DNA of 64,000 nucleotides from Channa striata (Eukaryota; Chordata; Actinopteri; Anabantiformes; Channidae): NCBI GenBank assembly GCA_033026295.1, contig CM065170.1, positions 15,262,040 to 15,326,039 on the forward strand, in the 5' to 3' direction. The notes under the pieces are model-generated. The model was not told the origin of the DNA and did not search any database. It saw only the letters and a list, made by a program, of their open reading frames with translations. The translations under genes and the position numbers were made by a program. This document shows, piece after piece, positions 11,612 to 25,588 of this stretch; the stretch's first letter is position 1, and every line of letters begins with the position of its first letter.

Positions 11612-14600
11612 CTGCAAACACAAGCAAGGAGAGGAGGAGAGGATGAGCGAGACACGCAGACGTAGAGGCAGACACTGACAGAGTAAGGCAAGAAAAGAAA
11701 AACTTCTTCTTCAAGAGTGGAAACTTCAAATCCTCACAGTTTGACTTTGAGCTACAAAGACACACACACACACACAAGAGTTGCAGTAGAGTTATCTCTG
11801 TATCTGTCCTCCGCCTATGCGAGGCTTCTCTCCGGTGCAGAGATCTCCGAGTTAGTGAGTGAGAGGGGCCCCTGGGGTCCTCCGTGATATTACAGAGGTA
11901 CTATTGTAGTGATCCTGGCCTGCCGCATACCTCTGCAAGGCCCAGAGAGCCCCGCTCTCATTCCCTCTCTAATCAGCAGACCTTTTTATCCCAGACCGAG
12001 GCCTTTCACCACCAACAGTGGAAAATGGAGGGAGATGAGGGGGAGGGCAGAGGAGAGGAAGAATAGAGGGAGAGGGTGAGGGTGAGGCAAGAGGTGGGGG
12101 GTTGGGGGGTAGGTGCTCTTTTCCCTGCCGCTTCAGTTTAATTGGTCTGACAGCTCAACTACAAGCCTCTACTTAGGGCTTCTAGTTTAGAGTTGACTTT
12201 TGAGCAGAGATAAGGGGCGTGGGTGAGGGGAGGGGTACAAAGAAAGAGCTAGAGGGACAGACAGCGAGAGAAAGAGGCAAAGCGACAGGGAACGCTGCGC
12301 CCGGGACACTGCTGCAAGTGTCATTCCAAGCCAAATTAGTGGGAACGAGGCTTCCTCATTAGTGCAAGCAGCTCAAAAAGTGACCTGATTTGCAATAATG
12401 AGAACAAAACACTGGCCAACAAACAGGAACGTCTTGGACATAAGGATCATTTGTTTTCACCAATGGTAAACAGAGTATGAAAAACATACAACATGTTTCA
12501 CTGTGCTGTTTTCCATGCAATCAGGATATAATCCACCGCCTTCTGATGTTTATTAACACAAACAAGCACGCAGAATTGAAAGGAGAGTGCAGACCGATCA
12601 GGCTCTTGAACTTACGTTGCACATCTCTCTCACAATGGCTTTCTCTTTCTCACTGAGATCGTCCTCATAGTCTTCGGGAACCTGCTTGTCCAAGTTCTCG
12701 TGGACCTCCAGCACCTAGTGGCAGACACAGTGATTCATGTATGTGTGTGTGACTGATCAACGATGGATCTATTTTCAGTTTTATTTTCTTAAAATAACAA
12801 AGAGACGTGGTATATAGGCATCAGGATTTAATGAGTGTGTTATGAAGAATAAAATGCATGAGTGAACATAGTACCTTCATGGCGTGCACCACAGCCTCAG
12901 GCTTCTGAACGCAGGACAGGTAACCTGTGGCAGGAGAGGACTCGCTGGTTGGGAGACGACCTGTACCCTAAATGAATAATAAATGAAATGTGTCACTGCT
13001 TCCACAACAGACTATGCGCAGGGACAGTAAATACGTGGGAGAAAAGGTGACCGGAACAGACGTCAGGTCTACACAAACAACATCTGGAGGACGCGCTCTG
13101 CCGACTGTCAAACTACCTGCTGTCACACAGAGTTTAACTCCAGAAGTAAAATGAGCTCCACTCCCACACATCGCGTAAACCAATCTTTCCGTATCAGTCG
13201 GTGCTCGCTCCTGATTTAATAGGAGCGATTTCTCATTCTCTAGCACTAAAAATGCCATCCCTTTCATCCCAGCTCAGATCACCTCTCCTCCCCTTGTGCT
13301 TTTCTTCCCTCTTTGTTTTAAGCGTGTATTCATCTCCCAGCCACGACTGCTACCTACACAGTGTGATTTAACCTGCTGCGATGGGGGCAGCCAGCCAGGA
13401 AGAGGACCAGGGGGCTTTCTTGACTCATCCCACCCCCTGGTTAGTTCCAGACAGTGGCTCTCTGTTAGAGGAACACAGAGATCGCTGGGACACACAATGG
13501 CACCATTCACTGTAAGCTGGCATCAGGGTCCTGCATTAGACACAGCTCCGTGGCTATTTAAGTCTGGGTTCAATTCTCTGCTCACTAGTGGGGCGCTTGT
13601 CAGCTCCCTCCACACCCACTGGCCCCATTTGGGTGCCAGAATGAGCCCACACAACCTAATAGCACAGAGATAAAATAATAATCCCACTGCAGCTAAAACG
13701 GATGTTCTGTGTTAAATGAGTTCATTCAGATCACATCAACAACCTGGGAAAAAAGGGTTTGTTTTATTTGTTTTATTCTCGTGGAGTTCTTCCGGGCATG
13801 AAATCTGCTGTTGCCAGATGTCTTCATGATCAAGAACATTATATTCATCAGAAAAAGTATGAATATAACGCAAAGGGTAATGTGCATTGAGGTTGTTTCT
13901 GCATTAAAAAGGCTGCTCTTTGCTTGGACAGCAGTAAAACTTGCAAATAAAACAACCTGTTAGTCCAAGCCATTTCCCTATTCCTCATACCATTAACTGT
14001 TTGTACATTTATTTAGTTGGAGTGTAAAATGTTCTCACTTTTGTGCATCCAACATCTCCCCCTCCCATTCTCATCTGTAAATACTGACCCATTTACAAGT
14101 CAGTTTACTACTGAGAATCAACCGCTGTATGATACAAGGATATGATATAGAATCTAAAGAAGACCAACTATGGGAGCACGACATCTTCTTATTAGAAAGG
14201 TTAAGTCAACAATCCTCTTGTTAAATATAAAACACATTCCCCTGCTGTTTCTCCTTGTTTAAGGTCAGGACAACAAATACTCTGAAGTAATCCACAAGAA
14301 ATAATATGTAAATCACCGTCGCCTCCTTCTGCTACGCTCTTTTGTGAGTTGAAGCTATTATGCAAAATGTGTAAACACTTGCTGCCAGCACTGGGACCAG
14401 ATTTTTCAGCATAGACGCAGCCAGCTCCAGGCATTGTTTACTCTTCATATGGCTATACAGTTGGGGATGGCTTGCCTGCATAAACAGGGCAGATTTAGGC
14501 CTCGTAGGATGATGAGGGGAAAGCAGACGCTGTCAGAATCAGGGGTTTGTAGTTGGAAGATGCAGAATCAGAGCTGAGTGTGAGAATCACACAGGCTGGC

Positions 14601-17600
14601 CCCTTTCTTTCCATATCCATTTTTTTCTTTCCCCATTGGTCATTCGTTGTCCATCTTACAATCTCACAAACACACTCACTGACCTGAAACTGGGCCCAGA
14701 ATGAAAGACAACAAACTAAATATAAGGATGAGCTGATAGATGAGGATGGGTACACACAACAAGAGTCCAGTTCACTGAACTGCTGCTGCTGCTGCTGCTG
14801 GCCCCACATCTCTCTTTTCACCGTTCTCTCACTCTTCATCTTTCTTGAACATTAGAGAGCAGCCAGTCTGTAACTGTACAGCTCAACATGAAACATCTCT
14901 ATGGAATTGTCACAACAGCAAAGCCATCATAAGACAAGGACTTGAATCATAAGAACAAGTACTCTTCTGTTGCGTACAAGTGAGTTGCCATTAATGTACT
15001 AAGGGGTTGCTGAAGCTGGCAAGATTTCAGGAGTTCACGTGTCCTAGTTTAAACATAATCCTGCACGTAACACCACTTGTGGAACCTTTTACATTTACAC
15101 TATTTTTTCCAAACAAACAGAATTTTCACTTATATATTCACATAGGTTGTTTGGGCTTCCTCCCACAGTCCAGGAACATGCATGTTAGGTTAATTGGTGA
15201 CTCGAAATTGTCAAACTTTAAGGACAACCTCAATTAAGTATCAGAAATCAGTGTTCAGTCTCCTTAATGAATATCACAATGACACCAAATGTCATGTCTG
15301 CAAGCCAATATCGTGACCCTGTTTCATGTGAATCCTCACTGTGAAGTTAAATGTGCCGAGACAACCACGAGATACAGCTCATCACTCCTCATGGGGGGAG
15401 AGACCTTGTTGTTAGGTCAAGGGTTCATGGACATTATTAAATGGCATGAACATCCAGGAGGAGCCAGGTTTGACCCACAAGCTTAAAAGGTGCCAGATGA
15501 CTTTGAACACATTAAGACCTCTGCCTGCCCAGTGTCTCTTCTACAAACACTGGCAGGGTCATAGGTGGTGATGGATTGTAGAGGATTATGTTGTGCTGGG
15601 ATTCAGTCCAAGCAGAAGGATGGAGCCAAAGGCCCAGGATATGGGAGACAGAGAAGCCTGATTCTTGTTAACTTAACTTTCTTGTCTCTGCCTTGGTTTC
15701 TTTTCTTCCTTTTTTCATTTCCTAGTCTGTCTTATCCTCCCATGCCCTACCTCCTTTCACGCTTTCTTCTCCTTCCCGCTCCCTCTTTATTCCTCTGTGT
15801 TTTTTGACTTCCTATGCTGTGTGTAAGAGTGAGCTTGCCTGTGGAGGTATAATTGGAGAGTTAGGAGTAAAGTGAATTAGAGCTGACTTGAATTGATTCC
15901 ACTGCAGAGGCACCGACAGTCCTCCCTACAATTAAGTGTGTGTGTCTGAGCGCAATTAAACCCTGTCTCTATATATAAACACATTTATTATGAGACGTTT
16001 ACCAGTGCGGACTATGACTGTTTAAATGGTTAGGTATGTGTGTGCAACTGCGTGCGTGCATCAGTGCAACGCTTTTGTGCAGTTTGTGTTGTTCTTGTGC
16101 GGATTTGGGGATGTGTACTGACCATGTGCATGGCATCCTGACGCTGGGGCAGCGAGGATAGCTGGGACTCCGAGTGGTACAGTGTCATTCCCTTCCTCAG
16201 GGCACGAAGGTCACCTGGGTTACACTGCAGGGCACAAACACACACAAAAAAACACAGGTGCAAACCATCAATGCAATGTCACCTTAAAGTGCATAGAGAA
16301 CTACTTTCCTGCATCCTATTTCTTCACAACTATTACTCCATAAACAATAACATGAAGAAAAGTTGTGACATTGTCAGTAAGACTGAGTCAGTCTATTTAT
16401 TTTATATATTTATAAGGCTTCTTTGTGTTCATAGTATGTATTGAACAGGATTGTTTAAATCCTTAGTGCTCCATCCAATTTTCTTTCTACAGACTCTAAA
16501 CCATGTTAGTTCTGACAACGCAAAGTTGTGCTGCTATTTCTACATTTGATGATCCCATACTGGTCGTCCCCTGTACATCATCACCTTGGGTTTTCTACAC
16601 AGGCAGTGGGGGTAAACCACCTGACCTCTGACACTACCTCTCAAAGGCAGTTTAGAGTAGGGTCAACAATGACCCCCCCCCCAACCCCCACCTCGAGGCC
16701 TGCAGTTCAACTCCCATGAAGTGACTGCATTGATCACAAGATGGCGCCCTGTGTTCCCCAACAGTAAAAATGGTTAATGTAATTTCACATTCTCTATAAA
16801 TGCAGTTAACAAATATTTTTAATTATGCCAGAGAAAATTTTATTGATTCAAATTACTGTCCAATAATTCCATTTGGCTCTACTGTGTGTATATTAAGGTC
16901 TTCACTGATGGTTCATTAAGGACTCTGCCTCCCTCCTACAATAACACCTGCACTTTCATCATTGCTCTCACACCATTGCTTCAAGCACTTCATTTCCAAA
17001 GCAAATTTTGATGTTTTTACTCCAGAGCACTGGGGCTGCATCACGTCATGCCATCAATGAGGGTCATTACACATGGACGTGTTCCTGGGATTTCTCCTCA
17101 TTAACAGCCAAAGACCACTGGTTCCCAGGGCAGTAACCAGCCTAGCTTCCACACTACTGTTCCTTATGACATTTTTCATATCACGCTCTAGCGTTTCCTC
17201 TATGCGAGGCACGGCGTGTAAACACACGTGATGCCCGGGAGCACTCAGACTATAAATAACCCGATGAGCAGTGGGTGTGTGTCTGAATGTGTGGACATTG
17301 TGCTGTTTTGTCTGTCTCTGCATTATCTCCCTTTGTCACACACTCAGGTGCACACACAAAGCCACAATCGGTATGCCCCCAGTGTTCTCCGTCTTTTCAT
17401 GTCCCCCTCCTCTCCTCCTCTAGCTCAGCATCCCGTTAATGTTCCAATAACCTTTCCCAATCCTCGCCTTGGCATTTCCTGATCTATCCTTTATGTTTTC
17501 AGATCCATACACTCAATTTGTACCTTTGCTAACATTTCTTTGCCATTTCTCCAGGCTCCGTGTCTACCAGCAGGCTATGCCCTAAATGTCATATTTGGAA

Positions 17601-20600
17601 CATTGATAAACACAAGGCATCAGATGAACACGTGTTTCCACTGAATAAAAAGACCCAGCAATATCAGTAAATAATCAAGAGCTTTCTAACAGGCTTTTAC
17701 TTCATTAAACGAAGAATTCAGTAAGGTTAAGTCAAGCTTTGCTAACAAATCAATACATCTTGATTTTTAATTTCCTCCTTGAGTTGATGCTGACCATTGA
17801 GAGCTATTGACCAACACAGCTATTTATTAGGCAGACAGCTGGGGGCAGGTGCACCTCCACGGTCTTCTTGGCCCCGTTGTCTGACCATCTATCACAATGT
17901 TCTTGTTGCTGACAGGCAGAAGGTGTGGACTTGCCAATTCCAGTTTGACTTATGAGGGGAATGGCAGATACCGCCTTAACCAAAGAGTAGAGAGGAAGGC
18001 AGTGTGCTCCTTTATAACCATTATTTAAGTACAACAGAATCACTGGAGAACATCAAGCGTAGTCCTAAAATACTGGGACTCACCAGCTCGGTGCTGCACA
18101 CAGAATAAATACGAGAACAAGTGCGAGAATAAACTCAGCTCAAGGTCATTTACATGGATCATTTGTTACTTCATTCTGCGAAAATCGACTTGTCCACAGT
18201 TGGAAATGAGGGACATAATTCTGTTGACCTGTCTGAAATGAAGGACAAATCTGTTTAAAGATTGCATGCCTAATGTTAACACTGTAAACTGCATTATGTG
18301 ATGTGAAAATTCAATGTCGGACAAGCAACGCAACCGCAACAAGCCACTCTCACTTTATTAATCATTCATAGTGTAACCTTATCAATGAACAACCCGGAAT
18401 TTAGTAACATCTGTTCTCGTTCAAGTACACTGGACCTTACCGCAGACCACGCGACACAAAACAAGATCAGTCAGCCTGCAGTTAACAGATGGAGTGTCAT
18501 CAGAATCTGTCATATAAATCATTAAATTCTCAGACTCACAAGTCTTGTTAATAGTAAAGTGGCAGTGAGTAAGAGAAGCCAAACTGTGTCAGACTTCACT
18601 GGCTTAAGTGAGATGTGTGACGGTAGAAAGGCATCTGAGAGGGGAAAAAGTTAAAGAGCAAATCGTGTGTATAAACACACACACACACACACACACACAT
18701 TTCCCCTCATATGCCATGTAGGACTGTTAATATCTACCATGGGACAAAGCCGCTCTCCTTTGTTTCTTTAGTACAGTAAAAATCCTTCAGCCAAGCAAGT
18801 TTGGAGGGTCAACATTCCTGCGATAAGAGGCTATTGTTTCCTTCAGGCTTAACACAAGTTTCACAGGGCCAGTTTCATAACACAGGAAGTTAGGCAATAT
18901 TTCCATTGAGTCAATTATTCTGCTGCAACAATTCCACCTGCTTATATTCAGAGACATCAGCAAATAGGCTGTTACATAAGACTCAACAGTAAAGTGTTTC
19001 ATTAATTACTGGATGACAAATTTTAACAATGACACAAACATTAGATTAATACTTAACTTCAAACAGACAGAGTTCATTCCTCACTCACTCACCAGTTGTT
19101 GGCCATGCATTATGGATGCGTGGATCTACCTGTGTCCCCCCCGTATGTTAAATTATTCAGCCCACCAGACGTCCCGACAAGCCAGGACAAGCGTGTCATT
19201 TACGCACCAATGCACAAAGTAACAGTCATTCGCCTTGGATACCTGGTTCCAGACACTGTCTGTGCAGTGCAAATCAGCTCCGAGAACAGAACAGGGCTTT
19301 TCTTGCCAAGACAAGCCACATACAAGCAGGGCCACCTGTGCTCGTTCATTAGCGTAGCAGGCGAGCAGAGCATTAAAGAGGCAAAACAGGAATAGAGACG
19401 GAAGCAACACTTTTATAAAGTAATGCAATCGTGCTTATGTGATCCAGTTCTATGGTAATGTTTGATGCAGCATTTTGGAGATTTGACTCCAATATCAATA
19501 TGAATATTATCTGAATATTTTAGATGAGAAAATGTATATTGTTTTAATTTCTTAATGAAGTAACTAGTAACAGATGGTGAGGTAGGCATGAGAGTTTTAA
19601 TCATCTCTTCCCATCAAGTCCATTTACCGAAAATGTTGAGCTACTTATTTCAACCATTACCGCAGTTTCCTCAGCACTCGTCTTTCAGGCTTATTGAGAT
19701 GCCAGCGGAGTGAGTTGCATTACATTGTACAGGTGCTACTTTCATCTTATCCACCGTCTGTGTTAGAGAAAGCAAAAAGCTCAAAGCTGTAAAAAAGTTC
19801 CACCACCAAACAGATAAAGGAGTGAAAAGGAAAACCGCTCGGCCAGCAGGGGAGCAGCGACAGGTGGCATTAAAGAACGTTACCTTCTTCATCTGTATCT
19901 GTGATAAGCTATACCGGCTATAAGCCTGGAGGGAGAGAAACATAACGGTGCATGGGCTCATTACTTGATTAATGTGTTTAACTGCAAAAACAAACTTCAA
20001 ATCTACAGAAAATGAAAAGCACATCATGATTTTAAATGTGACCAGTACCATTATTCAACTTTAAGAAGTAGATTCATATTATACGTATTGAATGATACGA
20101 TATAACACATAATTATAACACTTATGGGCTAATTATAAGGATCATTTAGGGTTTGTATTTTGTTCAGCCTACACTCACTGCCTACATGTGAATCTGCTGG
20201 GATGTAATTGGGGCAAAATAAATTTGCTTTTTGGTGAAAAGAATAAAAGCTGTTTAAACTGTGAAATTCAAGCTCGACTGTCTGCAGCCTGACTTGCATT
20301 CGAATGAAGCGAACTGCATTATAAAACCTTTTGATAAAGCACAAAAATAGCAAATGATATACAGAAAACGATGAGATTTCTTCTTATGGGTTTTGACCGA
20401 TAATTAATGAAACACCTTTGTGTTTGATCACCTACACGTGACCAGTTAATGTGTGTCTTCAGTTTGTGGTTGTGTGTATGTAACACACACCTTTACCGAC
20501 TGACATGTGACCTCCTGGTGAACCAAACCCCCTCCTTATCACACTCGTACCTCCACTCGCACAGCCCTCCACCCTCCAAATTTGAGAGAAGTCAGAAGGA

Positions 20601-23600
20601 GGTCAACTTTGGGAGAAATGCTTTGCTCTGTCACTGTCACTTAATGCCTTATTCCCCTTTCTTCCTCCTCCCCTCATCTCTCCTCCGCTTCCACAGTTCG
20701 CCTTAGGGGCTAACATCCTTGCATGCTATTGAAGCTTACTGACTCCACATGAATTAAACATGGATAAACATATTCTCAACCAACAGGCTGATGTGAGGGG
20801 GTGGCATCAGGGCAGCTACTTTATCTCATTGCAGCTGTCTGTGCCACGCTTTTGGCTGAGCTGAGAAACTACGCAAGAGGCAGTATAAGTTCAAATATTC
20901 CCAAACTGGGCTAATAGTAAGAGTCAGATGTCTGTAACCGACGGAAAGGGAGAAGCAGAGAGCGATGTCGATGTGTGTGCACCTCACCTGTGAGAGAAGC
21001 TTATTGTTGTCATCCTCCAGGATCCGCACTTTCGTCTCCAGCTGTCTGATGTAGTTGGAGGAGGAATCTGGAGAGACGGAGAAGAGAAGAGGGGAGGACA
21101 AGTGATTAGCATTTCAAAGAGCTCAAGTGGAAAACAGCCGGGCAGGCCCACTGTGAGCAAAAGGACCACATAGGGCTTCAAATGGCCAGAAACTCTTTGT
21201 GAAAGAACATTATCCAAATAAGAGGGCTCACATCACAGTTTAAAGGCTTCAGTGGAAATTTGTGCCATATTTTGTATTTCTATTCTTTAAAATTTACTTC
21301 TGCTATAAAAATGCCAGATTTTGATGTTTGTTTTGCTTGTTATCATACAGGACCATCCTGTGTGACTAGTGATAATTACTAGACACTGATTAGAGAAGTA
21401 ATTCCTAAATAATTGGGCTATTTGTTGTTTATTTTAAACATTTTCAAAAACTGCAAAAACTTCACAGAACCTTGTGTTGCTCTCTCAAATTGATTTGTAT
21501 GATTTGCCATCATACAAAACAGAGAGAAGTTACCCATCAACCATTGCACGGTGCCTTTAACAATGTGCTAAGAAAATTGTTGTTTCCTGACGTCGAGGGT
21601 CACACGAACGTTTCCCCCAGAATAGCAGTGCTCGACCTTACTGCTGACCTCATACTTTACCGAGGTCGTTTCCAGTTTGTTCCACATTCCTCTGCACCTC
21701 TCATTCACTGTGAAACAGACGTTATTGTCATTTGGAAATTTGTCACACAGCTGTCAAACTCCAACTTTGGTTTAATTGCTCCACAGAGATTCACGCAACT
21801 GATGTTGATCCTGATAAACAGTCTTCTGGGTGACATGAATCAGATTCGCTGAGTTCAAATGGGGGACAGGAGCTACGTGAAGAGTGGAGGTGCAGTGTGA
21901 CTCAGTCGGTGGCACACAGCCTGTTATCTAATGAGGCATGTTTAATTTACAGTGAGATCAAAGCCGAGTTACCGCACATGAACTGCACTCCAGCAGCTAG
22001 TTAGAAGCACCGAGGTGCACGCAGCTTTATCTTGTTTTGTTTCCTAAGTGGAGGTACAGAGAAACCGAGAATGGAGTTGGTGACAGGGAGATGTAACAAA
22101 GCCATTTGGGAGGCTGCTGATGAAAATGATGGGCTGAGTAAGATGCTGATGAGAAGTCAGTGCTGTCAAGTACTGCATACACACAGGAAATCACAGCCTG
22201 CTGCATCAGTGAGGCAACCAGATGAACTTAGATTTACCTAAACAAATATAACCAGACAGTATCAACTAGAGGACTCCAAGCCTCTAATCTACTATCAAAA
22301 CACAAAAATGTGAAACGGAGTGCTTATACTTTATATTTACATCTAAAGTCTGACATTCATTTGAGATAATGCTAAAGCTGAACAGAAGCTTGCAGTATTT
22401 GTGAATCTCTGACACGTACAGTCAGAGCTCAGTCAGTGTCCTCTCACTTCGGTCCTCATGCCGTGAATACACTCGAAACACGCCAGCCTTTGTTTAACAC
22501 TGCTGCAGTGGATGATTAGAGATCTGATTAGTAAAAGAAGGCAGAGGTTTTAAACTATCTTATCCATAACCAGAGTTTCTTTAATATATATCTAAATCCA
22601 ATCTAACTTGTCTTTTTCAAACTCAATTTATGTGCATAATTGCCATAAATAGAGACACTGATCTCACTCTCCAGACCCAAGAGTGGACAGGACTGAGTGG
22701 CACCTGCAGGCCTGTGTTGATTCTCTTGATTTTTCAGGGGGCCCAGGCCGTGCAGACGCTGCTTTCATTTGGCTGGTTAGCAACCATTTGGACAGCTACG
22801 ACAGGAGGCTTCAGTGGTCAGAGCTGGTAATCCTCTCTTTCTGCCTTGTGACCCTCTAATCTGGATTCATCTGCCGGCCTGACCTGCAGCAGATTAGCAT
22901 GAAGGTTCCTCAGCCTTCACTCATCACCAGCACACTCAAACAACAAGGGAGAAGCCTGAGGAGAGGGGGAGGATGGAAAATGGATGAAAGCTGTTTTTCT
23001 TTTCAACTGTTGTGTATATTCAGATTACTTACAGAGATTAAAATCTCAGAATCAGTAATCCAATAAACTCAAGTCAACTAAGTCTTTCAGGCTTATTTTT
23101 GATCTGAACTAATTCAATAAAATGTGAGATAAGAAATCAAAACTAAATATTGATATAGTGTGCAGACCTGCTCTATTCTACTAAAGAAAGCCAGAATTGG
23201 CCTAAAGCGAGGAATCCCACTGTCATGAGCAGTCTTCCCATACCACAGCACCACCCGTCTGTGAGGCTTTGATGTGTTGTTGGGGGTTACATTCAATCTC
23301 AGAGCACGTAACAGCAGCATCACCCTTGGCATGATTAAGTATTTCTGGTGAAATATGTGCAGTTCTTCCATGGGAACACACATCATGTACTAAGAGCCTA
23401 AACACCTCTACACACACATACACACCCATGCACAGAGCCACAGGGATCTGCAGGGAGAATCCAGCCATCACCCCCTCTTTAACACCCGGCTCTGGAGAGT
23501 CATTCTTGTGAGAGAGGGGTCAGGCAATTAAACCGTTCCCTGGTTCCCCTGCCTCTCCTCCATCCTTTTATCTCCTCTATCCTTCCAGCTTCACATTTCC

Positions 23601-24513
23601 CCCTGCTCACCATTTCTCCATAACTAGCTTGAGGAAGAGCTACGAATCGTTCAGGGAGCCACAGCCAAGCCAAAAATAATTTCCCACTACAACTCAGACA
23701 GGCTTCTACTCTTTTATACACAACAACCACAGAGGGAGAGCGGGATATTACTTATGCATAACCTGGATGTGATCTTAGGAGCTGGTAAAGTGAATACAAA
23801 GTGTTTTGAGGAAGCCAGAAACTAATGTCAAGCTCAGCAGTGAACAATACAAACAGCGGGGCTTAAAGAGCGGAGCAAAACGAGAGGCGGAGCCTTGTCT
23901 TCACCACGAATAGGTGAGCTATTTGTAACCTCTGCACATGTGTTTTTGCACCAGTGTTCTTTTATCTTTGTGTGGGTGCACACAGGAAAAAAGGTGACAA
24001 ACAGCCGAGCAAGTCTGTCCCGCTCTCTGTAGGCCACTTTGGATCACGTCAGCACCGGCATGACCCACTTCCAGCAGCCACACCCAACCTTAACTCTGCT
24101 CCACTCCCCGTTTCCCTCCCTTTCTGTTTTATTGCATTCCTCCGTTTCATTGCGCAGACTGAGTTTGTCGAGACTGGTCCATTGGTCAGCGTAGCTTTGT
24201 TGGGTTCCTTTTCTCCTTACTTGCTGCCTAGGTTAAACAGTGTAAAAATCTAACTTCACAAAGTTGATATGATGCTTTAAAAAGGTCATAACCATCTTTT
24301 CTCATTTTGCTCCAGCTGTCCACCCCAGCTCATCTTGCTCTGTCTGCACCAAGCCAATATTATTTACATCTTTTTAAAATAGAACCAGACTTTTGAATCC
24401 AGCTGGAGTCATATAATGCATAGAAGTTAACATCAGGTCTACATTAAAGACGCCCTGTGGATTTTTCTTATAAACAATATTAGGTTTAGTTCCAGTATTC
24501 CTAACCAGCATGC

Positions 24514-24544
<31 letters not shown>

Positions 24545-25541
24545 ATGAGGCATAAAAATCCATACATTTCTTTCCTTGAACATCATTGCAACATTTTACA
24601 TTTTATTATTACGCATAAAAACATTTCTCCAGGAGGAGAGCATTCAGGAACTCCTTAGGGTACATTTCATTTTGAACACATTCCTGTTGCCTGGCAATAA
24701 ACTGAAGTCTATGTTACTGATTTTAGTCTGTTAAATTAGCTCAAACATTTTAAAAAGTTCTGTGACACATGCATCATTTCTTCCCTTTCCAATTGATCGT
24801 TGGCATTTCTTTTTTTAATTCTGTTTATCAATCCTCCCTAATCACTGCACTGTCACTAAAGGCACGGATTGATTAAAATGGGTTAATTGGTGGAGATTTG
24901 TTTGAAGGGGCAGTTTCAAATTAAAAGCTACAACAGTTTCAGTGCTTTCTGAGGCAAACTTCCACTATGAGGCAGTGGGTGGGACTGAGTTTCTAGAAGG
25001 AGGTCCAGGCAGGACACTTTGTAGGGAACAAATTGGGAGTATGTTACTAAATGGTCCTGACTGTGGTTCTTGTTGTAATATATCTGAAGCCATGCTATGC
25101 TCGCAAGATTTTCCAATTGGCTTTAATTTCATTGGTTATAAATGTGGTTGTAATATAGTAAAAAAAAAAACTAAATATAAATGCCAATAACTTGACCAGA
25201 TTTTCCATTTATTGACTATTTTCATTATTAATTAAAATTCCAGAATTTGTGGTTAGAGTTTACAACACTGATGTTTATGAGACTTATCTGAATACGCCTC
25301 TTTTTTTCTACCCAGTTCCTATTGCTGTTTAGAAGCCTGCAGTGCATTAAAATCACTCGGCTTTTATTATTCCTGGCTTAGCTCTGGCTTTCATCTCCTC
25401 CTCACAGCTGTATCACACACTGTTTTAGCACTGAGACATGGATATGTGTGTGTGGAGTATGAATGAGTGCTTATGTGCAGCATTTGTAAGATACAGAGTA
25501 CATGTGAAGTGCATGGGTGTCTAAGCTGATTGTGTGTGTCC

Positions 25542-25588
<47 letters not shown>

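Noticed and set aside
21472..21852. 126-codon open frame on the + strand just beyond ccdc85c exon 2
   Set aside because: No family match or splice-site support was found. It lies in ccdc85c intron 1 and its base use is like the rest of the intron.
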